Assembly: GCA_002721725.1 (NCBI GenBank)
Contig: PBLK01000016.1
Location: 47,704-111,703, forward strand
Origin: Rhodobiaceae bacterium
GTDB lineage: Bacteria > Pseudomonadota > Alphaproteobacteria > RS24
DNA length: 64,000 bases
Reading direction: 5' to 3'
Part shown: positions 1-8,324 of the stretch, piece by piece
How the letters are laid out: the number at the start of each line of letters is the position of its first letter
How positions within the stretch are numbered: the stretch's first letter is position 1
Made by a program: the position numbers and the translations under genes
The notes under the pieces: model-generated
What the model was told of the DNA's origin: nothing
What the model saw: the letters and a program-made list of their open reading frames with translations, nothing else
Databases searched by the model: none

Positions 1-12
1 GGGCACTTCGGT

Positions 13-89
13 GCAGCCTTAGCTCAGTCGGTTAGAGCGCTAGATTGTGGATCTAGAGGTCCCCCGTTCAATTCGGGGAGGCTGTACCA
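13..89 (+). tRNA. tRNA-His (GTG), A73 and G1:U72 type
   Basis: The sequence folds as a complete cloverleaf. The acceptor stem is GCAGCCT with AGGCTGT, the D stem GCTC/GAGC, the anticodon stem CTAGA/TCTAG around loop TTGTGGA (anticodon GTG), and the T stem CCCCG/CGGGG, with CCA encoded at the 3' end. Position 73 is A, the first pair is G1:U72, and the base before G1 is T. The universal G-1 identity nucleotide is therefore not encoded opposite a C73. This form is known from a subset of Alphaproteobacteria whose histidyl-tRNA synthetase does not need G-1. Confidence 0.95.
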
Positions 90-169
90 TTTTCTCTCGC
101 AACAGAATCACTTTGATTTAGTTAGTTAGGGCTTGGCCGGTTCTAGCTCCTCCGACACCCTCAAAGACG

Positions 170-198
170 TTGAGTTTCTGCCAATTTTCTCGTGTAAT
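170..198 (+). promoter_or_regulatory. Candidate sigma70-type promoter of the porin gene
   Basis: TTGAGT and TGTAAT are separated by exactly 17 bases. This would start transcription near base 205 and give a porin leader of about 165 nt. The leader contains a GGGTCT/AGACCC hairpin at 299-318 and ends in AGAGGAG ahead of the porin ATG. No gene is visible in the 90-371 stretch. Confidence 0.45.
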
Positions 199-371
199 AG
201 AAGGCTAATATGAATTTAACAGAAATGAAATAAATGGCTGACAAAAATGGTACCGCTAAAGCAAGGCTGGACCTTCAACTATTGCAATCAAGCGCATTGG
301 GTCTGCCAAAAAAGACCCGTTTCACAGGCGGGAGGTGTTCTTGTCTGTTTGGATCCTAGAGGAGTTTAACT

Positions 372-1367
372 ATGAATAAGTTGCTTATTGGAACGGCCGC
401 GGCCGCTCTGTTTGTATCGCCAGCAGTTGCCGGCCCTTTGGCTGTCACTGTCGGTGGTTATTACAATTCCGTTATATATAGCCAAGATGTCGATGGGACG
501 GACACTCGTGACATTGGTATTCACAATGACGCTGAAATTATCTTCAAAGGTAAAGGTAAAGCGAAAAACGGCATGGAAATCGGTTTTCAGGTCCAGCTTG
601 AAGCTGAGGGTTCCGGCGAAAGTGACCAAATTGATGAAAATTACATCTATGTGAAGGGTGATTTTGGCAAGGTTGAAATAGGCGCTGAAAACAATGCGGC
701 TTATAAGCAGCAAGTTATGGCTCCAAAATTCTTAGGTTGGAAAACTTATGATAACAACTTTAAAACCTGGGCCGAAGTTTCTGATTTCGATAAACCTCAC
801 CTCGATGGCGTAGAAGGTGATGCTCTTAAAATCAATTACTATTCGCCAAAAATTAATGGTTTCCAATTCAGCTATTCACTGACCCCAGATGCCTCCAAAA
901 CTAGCGGTGACACGGCTCTCTATGACGATTCTGGAAAGGGTAGCTCTACTGCGATCGGTGTAAAGTACTCTGGAAAAATCGGCGGTATGAAAGTTAAGGC
1001 ATCTTATGGCATCAATGAACTGGACGAAGACGCTGGGGTAGCCCCACGCGAAGATTCTGCGTTTGGCCTATCCGTAAGCTCAGGCGACGTCACTGTCGGT
1101 GGCACGAGCTTTACCAAAGATGCTAACGGGACAGAAACAAATGTTCTGCACTATGGTATCGCTTACAAGCTGTCCAAAGGCCACACAGTCGGCCTGGGCA
1201 TGCACACTCAAGATAAGGATGGTGGAGCTGACGTCGATATCGTGGCATTGGGTGGAAACATTAAGCTGGGAGCCGGTACTAAACTTACCTACTCCTATGA
1301 AACGGTTGAAGACAGCGTAGATGGCGACAGTACTTTTATGGGCGTTGGTCTCCTCCTTAAATTCTAA
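372..1367 (+). CDS. Outer-membrane general porin
   Basis: Predicted trimeric beta-barrel porin (Gram-negative porin family) for passive diffusion of small solutes, 331 aa. Residues 1-20 form a signal peptide (MNKLLIG...SPAVA) followed by an amphipathic first strand (PLAVTVGGYYNS). Typical porin segments follow, such as KGKGKAKNGMEIGFQVQLEAE and the loop-rich glycine and aspartate stretches. The chain ends LLLKF, and the terminal Phe is the classical BAM assembly signal. The start is fixed by AGAGGAG 8 bases upstream. The gene is monocistronic: it has its own promoter candidate and a strong terminator. Its long leader makes it a plausible sRNA target, which is inference. Substrate specificity cannot be read from the sequence. 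Confidence 0.9.
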   Translation: MNKLLIGTAAAALFVSPAVAGPLAVTVGGYYNSVIYSQDVDGTDTRDIGIHNDAEIIFKGKGKAKNGMEIGFQVQLEAEGSGESDQIDENYIYVKGDFGKVEIGAENNAAYKQQVMAPKFLGWKTYDNNFKTWAEVSDFDKPHLDGVEGDALKINYYSPKINGFQFSYSLTPDASKTSGDTALYDDSGKGSSTAIGVKYSGKIGGMKVKASYGINELDEDAGVAPREDSAFGLSVSSGDVTVGGTSFTKDANGTETNVLHYGIAYKLSKGHTVGLGMHTQDKDGGADVDIVALGGNIKLGAGTKLTYSYETVEDSVDGDSTFMGVGLLLKF

Positions 1368-1391
1368 ACTCCTCGGAGCTAAGACTTCGCG

Positions 1392-1420
1392 ATGGCGGGG
1401 CTTAGGCCCCGCCATTTTTT
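1392..1420 (+). terminator. Rho-independent terminator of the porin gene
   Basis: A 10-bp perfect stem ATGGCGGGGC/GCCCCGCCAT with a TTAG loop is followed by a T run, 24 bases after the porin stop codon. Confidence 0.9.
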
Positions 1421-1469
1421 GCTACACCGTAGCCAAAATGGCATGGCCTGATTTACGAGTAATTAAAGA

Positions 1470-2771
1470 TCAAAGCGCTGATGTCGCTTCAGCAATCTTC
1501 AAATCTTCTCTCAGATTTCGACCCGCCCAGAAATAATGAAAACAGCCCCACAGATTTAGGGAGACCACGGCAATTAGGGCATAGCGCAAGCCGTCTAGGC
1601 CATAATCGGCAGAGAAATAATCGGATAAAATGCCGACCAATTGCGGCCCGAATCCGAGGCCGACAATATTGATGCAGAATAATAAGAGCGCCGAGCCGAG
1701 GGCGCGCCGCGCCGGTGGCAATAGGCTTTGATTGAGGGCAAAGCTGACCGACAGATAAAAGCCGCCAAAGAAAGATGTAATGCTGGTCAAGATAATCGCC
1801 GTCAGCAAATCGGTGGTCAGATAATACCAAATGGCAATCGGCAATATCGCTAATTTGACACCGGCAGTGAGCCAGACATACATGCGCTTGTCGCGCTGCG
1901 CTAAACGGTCGGCCAGCCAGCCTCCCGATAATGTGCCGATACCGCCAATCGCGCCGCCAATCAGCGCCAATAAAGTTCCGGTTTCACCGGCTGATAGGCC
2001 GAGAATGCGACGGAAGTAAACGCCGTTCCAATAAAGCGCACCATAGCCGACAAACACCACCAAAGTGGTGCCGATAACGATATGGCGCAGGCTCGGTATC
2101 GCCATCATGATTTTGAACGTGTCCCATACTTCCGCGAATATGTTTTCCGGCATAGGTTTGGGCGCTTGCATGCGAGCTGGTTCTTTGACGGTGAAAAACA
2201 TTAAGAGGCCGAGAATAACGCCCGGCAGGCCAACAACAAAAAACGCGATGCGCCAGCCATACCATTCGTCAATCCAGCCGCCGACCAGAAAGCCCAATAG
2301 CACACCGATATTGATCCCTGCTGCGTATATGCCCATAGCGGTGGCCCGCTTCTCCGGCGGGTAAAGGTCGGAAATCATCGAATGGCTGGGCGGGCTGGAA
2401 CCGGCCTCGCCGATACCGACGCCGATACGCGCCAATGCCAACTGCAGATAAGACCCGGCCAAACCGCAGAGCGCTGTCATGCCTGACCAGACAATCACCG
2501 ATATGGCGATGATATTGCGTCGCGAATAGCGGTCAGCCAAAATGGCGATTGGAATCCCCAGAGTGGCGTAAAAAATGGCGAAGCTTAGTCCAATGAGAAA
2601 ACCCAATTGGGTATCCGACAACATCAGCTCCAATTTAATGCTTTCGGCTAAAATTGACACAATTTGCCGATCAACATGGCTTGAGGCATAAATCGCTACC
2701 AGCATGGCCAGCGTATAATTACGAGTTTTATTCGAAATAACCGGACTACTGTCTGCTTGTGCGCTCATCAT
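1470..2771 (-). CDS. MFS transporter, Spns-like
   Basis: Major facilitator superfamily inner-membrane transporter, 433 aa, with about 12 hydrophobic helices. The MFS loop 2-3 signature appears as ILADRYSRR near residue 78, and ARIGVGIGEAGSSPPSHSMISD in helix 4 is typical of the spinster-like branch common in Alphaproteobacteria. It is the last gene of a four-gene minus-strand run behind the RND/LolA-like/barrel genes, separated from the barrel gene by 48 bases, so it may be co-transcribed. The start has GGGGGA upstream; a second ATG one codon in is equally possible. Bacterial members are often annotated as sugar or lipid exporters, but the substrate here is unknown. Confidence 0.85.
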   Translation of the reverse strand: MMSAQADSSPVISNKTRNYTLAMLVAIYASSHVDRQIVSILAESIKLELMLSDTQLGFLIGLSFAIFYATLGIPIAILADRYSRRNIIAISVIVWSGMTALCGLAGSYLQLALARIGVGIGEAGSSPPSHSMISDLYPPEKRATAMGIYAAGINIGVLLGFLVGGWIDEWYGWRIAFFVVGLPGVILGLLMFFTVKEPARMQAPKPMPENIFAEVWDTFKIMMAIPSLRHIVIGTTLVVFVGYGALYWNGVYFRRILGLSAGETGTLLALIGGAIGGIGTLSGGWLADRLAQRDKRMYVWLTAGVKLAILPIAIWYYLTTDLLTAIILTSITSFFGGFYLSVSFALNQSLLPPARRALGSALLLFCINIVGLGFGPQLVGILSDYFSADYGLDGLRYALIAVVSLNLWGCFHYFWAGRNLREDLKIAEATSAL

Positions 2772-2819
2772 GTTTCCCCCATTGGCAAAACAATATGTCA
2801 GAAGAGCGGCTTTTGCGAG

Positions 2820-4118
2820 TTAGAAATAATAGGCGAGGCGCAAACGGACTGAGTCTTCATCGGCCAAAGCGGCGGCAAAAGCGTCTTTCACGCCATCAGC
2901 AGTCGCACCAACCTTGTCTTGAAAGCGGGCTTCCAATATAGCTTTGAAACTGCGACCAAGGCGGCGTTCGGCCTCTAATGAGAGCGATGCGCTGTCCGTG
3001 TCGAGGTCAATCAGCCCACCAAACAAAATGGCGGTAGATTGCGGGTCATTGGCCGTCCAGCGTAGGCCGATGCCGATATCATTGCCGAAGGGATGCGGCG
3101 CATCGTTCTTGCGCTCGTCATACATATATTCGGCAACGAGCCCCAAATCTGTGCCACTATCGAACAAGTTGTAGAATGTATATTCGATGCCACCTGTGGC
3201 GCGGCTCACATCAACCTCTTGCAGCGCCATGCGCAAGCTCGGCTGATTGTTGAATTGCGGGTCGGGTAAATAACGGTTCTCGGTCGCTTGCGTCGCTTCC
3301 AATTTCAAAAGCCAAGGCCCTAAAGTGGCCTGCACATCAAGACCGGCCTGCTGTAAAAAGGCGTAATGCGCTTGCAGCATGGGCAATCCATTGGCCAATC
3401 CGCTAACTTCGGGTGGAAAAGGCACAACCAATTGCGGTTCTCGCGAAGTCCCGTCAAACCAAGACAGGCCGATATCAAACGGGCCAAGATTATTTTGATA
3501 GCGCAGCGCATAATCATTCGTGCGCCGTCCCTCGCCGCTTTCAAAATGACTGGTATTGTCATCAACAATAAACCCGGCGTTTGGGCGCCCAGCGACGGGG
3601 TCATAGTATTGACGAATGCGGAAAAATGGCAGGAAGTATGAAGTCAGAGTTCCATAATTGCTGGCATAAGAAAACTTGACCATTGGCTGACCGAGTTTTT
3701 GCTCGCCGTCAACGCTTTCGACATTGTCGGTTTGGTTGATAATGTCCACCAAATGAAGAAATTCCGTAACACCCCAAAATTCTTTATCGACGCCAACAGT
3801 GGCTTCGAAGGAGCCATTTACATAGCGATATTTGGCTTCGCGCAAATCGCCATGACTACGCTCATGGTCATATCGGTCAAAACGTGCAAAAGGTGCGATG
3901 ATAACGGCGTGGCGCCCTGATGGTGAAAAAAAGCCAAGCTCAAATTCACCAGCTAAGGCGGGGAAAGTGTCCTCCATATCTTTGTGACGTGCTTCTTTGG
4001 GGAAATGGCGCAGTTCCAATTCCATACTGCCTTCGAAATCAATATCGAGCGCGGCGACAGATCCGCCATACAATACCAAGCATGCGGTTAGACTTCCGAT
4101 GAATGGCCGTCCCGCCAT
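2820..4118 (-). CDS. Predicted outer-membrane beta-barrel protein of the RND/LolA-like operon
   Basis: A 432-aa protein with a signal peptide (ending near SVAALD). Alternating polar/hydrophobic strands run throughout, and the C-terminus RLRLAYYF ends in Phe as barrel proteins do. I do not recognise the exact family. The position resembles DUF1302-type barrels that accompany MMPL/RND permeases and DUF1329- or LolA-like periplasmic proteins. The start follows the stop of the LolA-like gene by two bases, so translation is probably coupled. A role as the outer-membrane end of a lipid or hydrophobic-compound transport path is inferred from context only. Confidence 0.7.
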   Translation of the reverse strand: MAGRPFIGSLTACLVLYGGSVAALDIDFEGSMELELRHFPKEARHKDMEDTFPALAGEFELGFFSPSGRHAVIIAPFARFDRYDHERSHGDLREAKYRYVNGSFEATVGVDKEFWGVTEFLHLVDIINQTDNVESVDGEQKLGQPMVKFSYASNYGTLTSYFLPFFRIRQYYDPVAGRPNAGFIVDDNTSHFESGEGRRTNDYALRYQNNLGPFDIGLSWFDGTSREPQLVVPFPPEVSGLANGLPMLQAHYAFLQQAGLDVQATLGPWLLKLEATQATENRYLPDPQFNNQPSLRMALQEVDVSRATGGIEYTFYNLFDSGTDLGLVAEYMYDERKNDAPHPFGNDIGIGLRWTANDPQSTAILFGGLIDLDTDSASLSLEAERRLGRSFKAILEARFQDKVGATADGVKDAFAAALADEDSVRLRLAYYF

Positions 4119-4120
4119 AT

Positions 4121-4945
4121 TTAACGTGCTCGTTTCAAGCTGTTCTGAGTAAAATCTTTTGCCGACAGACCGGTGCGGAAAGCAAAACCTTCCCAGCGCA
4201 GAAGTGTGGTTTTCTTAGTCACGTGATTTTGCATGAACAATTCATGGGCGCGCCAATACTTATCCAAATATTGTTGGTAGTCGCCAAACGTCAACGTTTT
4301 CAGTAGCGCATCTTTGCGGTCATAATATACAACTTTGCGGCTCTGATAATGGGTTGTATCGGTCCATGCCACGGTGCGCGTATAGCCTGAATGTTTATAA
4401 AGAGGGCGGCGTTCAACAACATGACAAGTCAAATCACCGCAAGGTTCATCGCGCAGCCATTTATAACTAAACTTGCCGACTTCTTGAGACGAGAAATCCT
4501 CGAATGCAAATTCAGACCCCATAAAAGGGCCCGATTTATTGACCGAGCTGATGCGTTTGACGCGTTTCAGCGCGGGAAGATACATCCATTGTTCATCCGG
4601 GTCGAGAATATGCGCATAGGTTAGCATGGCGGTACCTGAAATATCCGCCGGTTCGTCAAAAATCATCATCGACCAATCACCATCTGTTACATCTTTATTT
4701 TCCAACGTATTGAAACGCAAACGCCGTTCGCTCTCATCGCCATTGGCATTTGTCAAAATCATTTCCATTTCGCTGGTGGTATCGCCAAAGCCGAGATTGG
4801 TGGCATCAGTTATTTCGGCAATCGCCTTGCCGCGTGCCTCAGGTTCGTTTGTGCCGGGCAGGTCTGCCCTTTCGGCCAAAGCGGACTGCGGTAATAGTAA
4901 CGCGGCTAGGGTGGCAAAGTGGATCAAATTCCCGTTCAAAGACAT
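4121..4945 (-). CDS. LolA-like outer-membrane lipoprotein-sorting protein (PF17131-type)
   Basis: Periplasmic protein of 274 aa with a cleavable signal peptide (MSLNGNLIHFATLAALLLPQSALA). The body resembles the outer-membrane lipoprotein-sorting family: residues SEMEMILTNANGDESERRLRF and DEQWMYLPALKRVKRI form the half-barrel strands expected of a LolA/LppX-type fold that binds acyl chains. The ORF track starts nine codons earlier in an ATGA overlap with the permease gene. I chose this ATG because AAAAAGGAG lies 7 bases ahead of it. The gene is sandwiched between an RND permease and a barrel, which fits a periplasmic shuttle for a lipid. The cargo is unknown, and the protein is not the housekeeping LolA. 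Confidence 0.8.
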   Translation of the reverse strand: MSLNGNLIHFATLAALLLPQSALAERADLPGTNEPEARGKAIAEITDATNLGFGDTTSEMEMILTNANGDESERRLRFNTLENKDVTDGDWSMMIFDEPADISGTAMLTYAHILDPDEQWMYLPALKRVKRISSVNKSGPFMGSEFAFEDFSSQEVGKFSYKWLRDEPCGDLTCHVVERRPLYKHSGYTRTVAWTDTTHYQSRKVVYYDRKDALLKTLTFGDYQQYLDKYWRAHELFMQNHVTKKTTLLRWEGFAFRTGLSAKDFTQNSLKRAR

Positions 4946-4968
4946 GTTTGGTCTCCTTTTTAAATCAA

Positions 4969-7329
4969 TCATTCAGCCGCTTGCCCAAGCGGCTCTTGGG
5001 TCGGCTCATTGGGGCGCATTGGGGCATTGGGGTCACCGCGCCCGTCAATCCACATCAATAAGGCGGGGAGCAAAAGAAAATCCAATATCAATGCCGTTAA
5101 AATGGTCAATGCAACAACCCGACCCAGCATGGCATTAATCAGGAAGGGCGATAGGGTCAGTACCATAAAGCCGGCAATCAGCACAAAGCTGCAAACCCAC
5201 AGCGCCGTGCCAACCATCATAAAGCTATAGCGCACGCTTTCGACCGATGAGTAATTCAGGTCAAAACGGGCATGGCGATATTTCGACAACATATGCACGG
5301 TGGCATCGACAATCAGCCCAATGGCCGTGGCCCCGACAAAGGCCGTCCAAAAGCCGACTTCATATGTGTAAAGCGAGAAAAAGCCCATAGCAACGGCCGG
5401 CGGGGCAATATTCGGTATCAGGCTGATAAGACCCAAACGCAAGCTTCTGAGCGCCAGCATGAGACAGCCTGAGATGAGGACAAAAGCAATCAATGTGCCG
5501 ACCGTCATGGCTCTGAAATTGCGTTCACCAATATAAGAGAACATGACGGCTTGGCCGGAAGGCTCGACATGCATACGTTCGGGCGTATTGGCGCTCAGCC
5601 ATTCAAGGGCCCTTGCGCGCAAGGCCTTTACCTCGGCGGTTGATGCATCATCCAATGTCACGACCATACGCGAAGCTGACTTATCGACATTGAGTTGGTC
5701 GTTTAAATCCAACCCATATGGCAATGACATTTCATAAAGCAGGACATATTGCGCTGCCAATTCACGGTTTTCTGGTACCGCGTAGAAAGCCTCGCGGTCA
5801 CCGTTGAAAGAGCGATTGATGCGTTTAACGACATCGGAGAAAGAGGCCACGTGCACCACTTCCGGTTGCGCACGCAGCCATGTGGCGAAAGCATTTAAAT
5901 CGGCCAAATATTCGGGATCGGAAATGCCACCAATACCGGGGCTTTCTAGCGAGTAATTGACGATATAAATGCCAGTCAGATTGTCAGCTGCCCAATCAGA
6001 GGCTTTGCGGAAATCTACCCGTTCATCAAAATATTCGACAAAGCGGTCATTAAAGGTCAAGCGCGGCAGCATTGCGGTGCCGATAAAGGTGATTGCCAGC
6101 ATGGCCAACATAAGCGGGCGCCTTTTAGCAATCACCATATTAGCCATCCATTCCATCGAGCGGCTTTGCCGATCAACTGCAGGGCTAGGTCGCATCGGCA
6201 AAATCGTCAAAAGAGCTGGAAATAATGACATTGATAAAATCCAAGCATAAATGGCCCCAATACCGGCAAAAGTGCCTAGGTCGCGATAGGGAGGTGCATC
6301 AGAGAAATTAAGCGAGAATAGTCCGATGGCTGTAGTCACCGAGGTCAAGAACACCGCTTGCGCGTTAATGTCGAGGCTCTCAATAATTGCATCTCTTTTG
6401 GATTGCCCGCGCCCCTGCGCGACCAAAGCGGTTATAAGTATATGTACACAATCAGCCACCGCGACTGTAAGGATAATGGTCGGTGCGCCGGAGGCCGGTG
6501 GTGACAAGGGCATACCTAACCAGCCGCCGGTGCCCATGGCCATGCCGGCCGATAGGGTCACGACAATCATTGCTGCCAAAGTGGCAAATAGTTTGCGCGT
6601 GGTCGCAATCAATACCAGCGCGATGATAACAAACATGGTCGGGGTCAGGGTCGTCAAATCGCTTTGCGCAGCCTCCGAGAACGCATTGGATAGCAACTGC
6701 GAACCGGTTAACTCAATTCTGATATCGGGGTACTTGGCCCGCATTTCTTCATGAATGGCACGTGCCTTGCTGACGATTTCATTAGTAGCCACTGTGTCGT
6801 CAATTGGAGGACGAAGCGAGACCAGAACCGCCGCAGTTTTCTTATCGAGCGATAGTAACCGCCCGGCTAAGAGCGGCTCTTTTAAAATTGTTTCCTCAAT
6901 ATAGGCAATGCGCTGGTCATTAATATCGGTTGGGTCTGGCACTAGCGCGCGGACTTCCAAATCATCCTCACCAATGGCACGGGTATTTTGGAAATTGGTC
7001 AGACTATCAACACGGGTTGAAAACGGCACTTGCCAGCCTGCTTCAGTCAGTTCATAGGCCAAATTGAGCGCTTCACGGCTCGTTGCATCGCTGCCATTTT
7101 GGGGCTGATAAACAAATATAATCGTATCGGGGCTTGAATAGGTGCGTTCCAACTCTTCAAATGCCGTCAGATACGGATTTTCATCGGTAAAGAAATAACG
7201 ATAATCATTGGTGAAACGCAGGTTCTGTCCACCTGCAAGTGCAACAACAGCCAAAAGAAGAGATAAAACTATAACGATAAATGGATGGCGGGTAACAAAA
7301 ACGCCATATTGATGCATTGTGAACGGCAT
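4969..7329 (-). CDS. RND superfamily permease, MMPL/HpnN-like
   Basis: Inner-membrane RND-type exporter of 786 aa. The layout is one N-terminal helix (about residues 15-35), a large periplasmic domain, five helices (about 225-400), a second helix and periplasmic domain, and five final helices (about 615-765). This is the two-fold repeat of the MMPL/Patched-like branch, and no membrane-fusion partner is encoded nearby. The ORF track extends to 7395, but the ATG at 7329 has AAAAGGA upstream and begins MPFTMHQYG. The stop overlaps the track start of the LolA-like gene. Members of this branch move lipids such as hopanoids. The perfect palindrome at 7413-7435 upstream is a likely operator. Confidence 0.85.
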   Translation of the reverse strand: MPFTMHQYGVFVTRHPFIVIVLSLLLAVVALAGGQNLRFTNDYRYFFTDENPYLTAFEELERTYSSPDTIIFVYQPQNGSDATSREALNLAYELTEAGWQVPFSTRVDSLTNFQNTRAIGEDDLEVRALVPDPTDINDQRIAYIEETILKEPLLAGRLLSLDKKTAAVLVSLRPPIDDTVATNEIVSKARAIHEEMRAKYPDIRIELTGSQLLSNAFSEAAQSDLTTLTPTMFVIIALVLIATTRKLFATLAAMIVVTLSAGMAMGTGGWLGMPLSPPASGAPTIILTVAVADCVHILITALVAQGRGQSKRDAIIESLDINAQAVFLTSVTTAIGLFSLNFSDAPPYRDLGTFAGIGAIYAWILSMSLFPALLTILPMRPSPAVDRQSRSMEWMANMVIAKRRPLMLAMLAITFIGTAMLPRLTFNDRFVEYFDERVDFRKASDWAADNLTGIYIVNYSLESPGIGGISDPEYLADLNAFATWLRAQPEVVHVASFSDVVKRINRSFNGDREAFYAVPENRELAAQYVLLYEMSLPYGLDLNDQLNVDKSASRMVVTLDDASTAEVKALRARALEWLSANTPERMHVEPSGQAVMFSYIGERNFRAMTVGTLIAFVLISGCLMLALRSLRLGLISLIPNIAPPAVAMGFFSLYTYEVGFWTAFVGATAIGLIVDATVHMLSKYRHARFDLNYSSVESVRYSFMMVGTALWVCSFVLIAGFMVLTLSPFLINAMLGRVVALTILTALILDFLLLPALLMWIDGRGDPNAPMRPNEPTQEPLGQAAE

Positions 7330-7412
7330 GGGAGTCCTTTTCTTTTCGACGAGATATAGGGCATCCCCACCTTCTCTCAACCTCATTGACCTCAAAAAAG
7401 TAGGCGGGTGGT

Positions 7413-7435
7413 GTATCGTTAAATTTTAACGATAC
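7413..7435. promoter_or_regulatory. Perfect 23-bp palindrome upstream of the RND operon (candidate operator)
   Basis: GTATCGTTAAA-T-TTTAACGATAC is an 11-bp inverted repeat with one central base. On the minus strand it covers the spacer and -10 of a possible weak promoter (TTGAGG, 17 bases, GATACA) for the permease operon, about 85 bases before its start codon. The size and symmetry suit a TetR-type dimer or dimer pair. The regulator is unknown; the neighbouring GntR is only a candidate. Confidence 0.55.
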
Positions 7436-7548
7436 CTCAAATTGCGTTGCGTTGACATATCTCAAAACTTTTCAAAGCATTTCCATGCTAGGGCCAAAGA
7501 ATTTCGGAATCGGTATGAATTTTTAAATCCATTAAACTAAACGGCGCG

Positions 7549-7554
7549 TATATT
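7549..7554 (+). promoter_or_regulatory. Candidate -10 element of the sRNA
   Basis: TATATT lies seven bases before the first base of the three-hairpin RNA. No good -35 hexamer is visible, so this may be an activated promoter or one read by an alternative sigma factor. Confidence 0.3.
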
Positions 7555-7560
7555 AGTTAT

Positions 7561-7643
7561 TATCACACCGAATGTGATCAAGTGCTCTCCTCCCCCCTCA
7601 TTGGAGACACTTTAGCCCCGTCGCTTAGCGACGGGGCTTTCTT
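7561..7643 (+). ncRNA. Candidate trans-acting sRNA with anti-Shine-Dalgarno loop
   Basis: Three hairpins follow each other. The first is ATCACA/TGTGAT with loop CCGAA. The second is AAGTGcTCTCC/GGAGACACTT with the 12-base loop TCCCCCCTCATT. The third is a GC-rich terminator AGCCCCGTCGC/GCGACGGGGCT with a TTA loop and a short T-rich tail. The stretch CTCTCCTCCCCCC can pair with ribosome binding sites, as in the alphaproteobacterial ar14 (NfeR1) and ar15 (AbcR) families and the CCUCCUCCC-motif RNAs. The terminator has its T tail only on the plus strand, so it does not serve the convergent GntR gene. Membership in a named family is inference. Confidence 0.6.
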
Positions 7644-8277
7644 ATGTCGTTAAAAGAGCTTGCAAAGCAGCCTGCCGAGCTGCAGCTCTGTCCTTTTGAG
7701 CGATCGCTGCAGTCAAGCGTCGATAAGCTTCTAGCGGCGGCTGGCCGCCGCGCTGCTTTACGCCAAAATCAGCCAGAGGCAGGGCGGCAATGGCGAAATC
7801 ATTGGCGGCAGCGTGGTAAAACGCGGTCAAAAAGTTCATCTCAGACGGGAAATCTGAGGTTTGCTGCAAAGTGCGAAGAGCTTCTTGCAAGGCGTTATTG
7901 GCATTGTCATTGGCGCGGGCGGCAGCTAAAGCTGCCAAAGTTGGCTCCAGGGCAAGCCGTATATCAAAGGCATCATTTAATAAATCATACTTATTATTTG
8001 TATTTTCTACTTCGTTCAGCCATTTGAGTACATCTTTATCCCAGATTGCCCAATTTTGGCGCGCTGCAACATGGGTTCCTCGTCTGGGGGCAGCTTCAAT
8101 CAGACCTTTGCCGCCTAAAAGGCGCAAGGATTCGCGAATGACTGTGCGCGATACTTCAAACTCGGCGCACAATTTGATATCGCTTGGAAATTTATGGTTT
8201 TCCGGCCATTCACCACTAAATATGCGGGCCGCCAAGGCGGCAGCAACCCGTTCGGTATGGCGTAAAGCAGAAACCAT
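7642..8277 (-). CDS. GntR-family regulator, FadR subfamily with degenerate FCD domain
   Basis: A 211-aa transcription factor. Residues about 8-75 form the GntR winged helix (KFPSDIKLCAEFEVSRTVIRESLRLL, then a GLIEAAPRRGTHVA wing). Residues about 95-205 are an FCD ligand-binding domain. The FCD is short: the metal-binding histidines usual in the second half are absent (AYRRLTAAIAQKD where EHRALLDAI is usual), and the only candidate ligand left is in FYHAAAND. FCD proteins normally respond to organic acids through a bound metal, so ligand sensing here may differ. The gene is convergent with the sRNA candidate. No strong Shine-Dalgarno is visible, so the start is uncertain by a few codons. Confidence 0.85.
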   Translation of the reverse strand: MVSALRHTERVAAALAARIFSGEWPENHKFPSDIKLCAEFEVSRTVIRESLRLLGGKGLIEAAPRRGTHVAARQNWAIWDKDVLKWLNEVENTNNKYDLLNDAFDIRLALEPTLAALAAARANDNANNALQEALRTLQQTSDFPSEMNFLTAFYHAAANDFAIAALPLADFGVKQRGGQPPLEAYRRLTAAIAQKDRAAARQAALQALLTT

Positions 8278-8324
8278 TCGACAGGTTTGACTTATTTCAT
8301 ATAAAAAGTCAACAAATAGTAGTA

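Noticed and set aside
366-713. Minus-strand ORF antisense to the porin
   Set aside because: A shadow of the porin reading frame.
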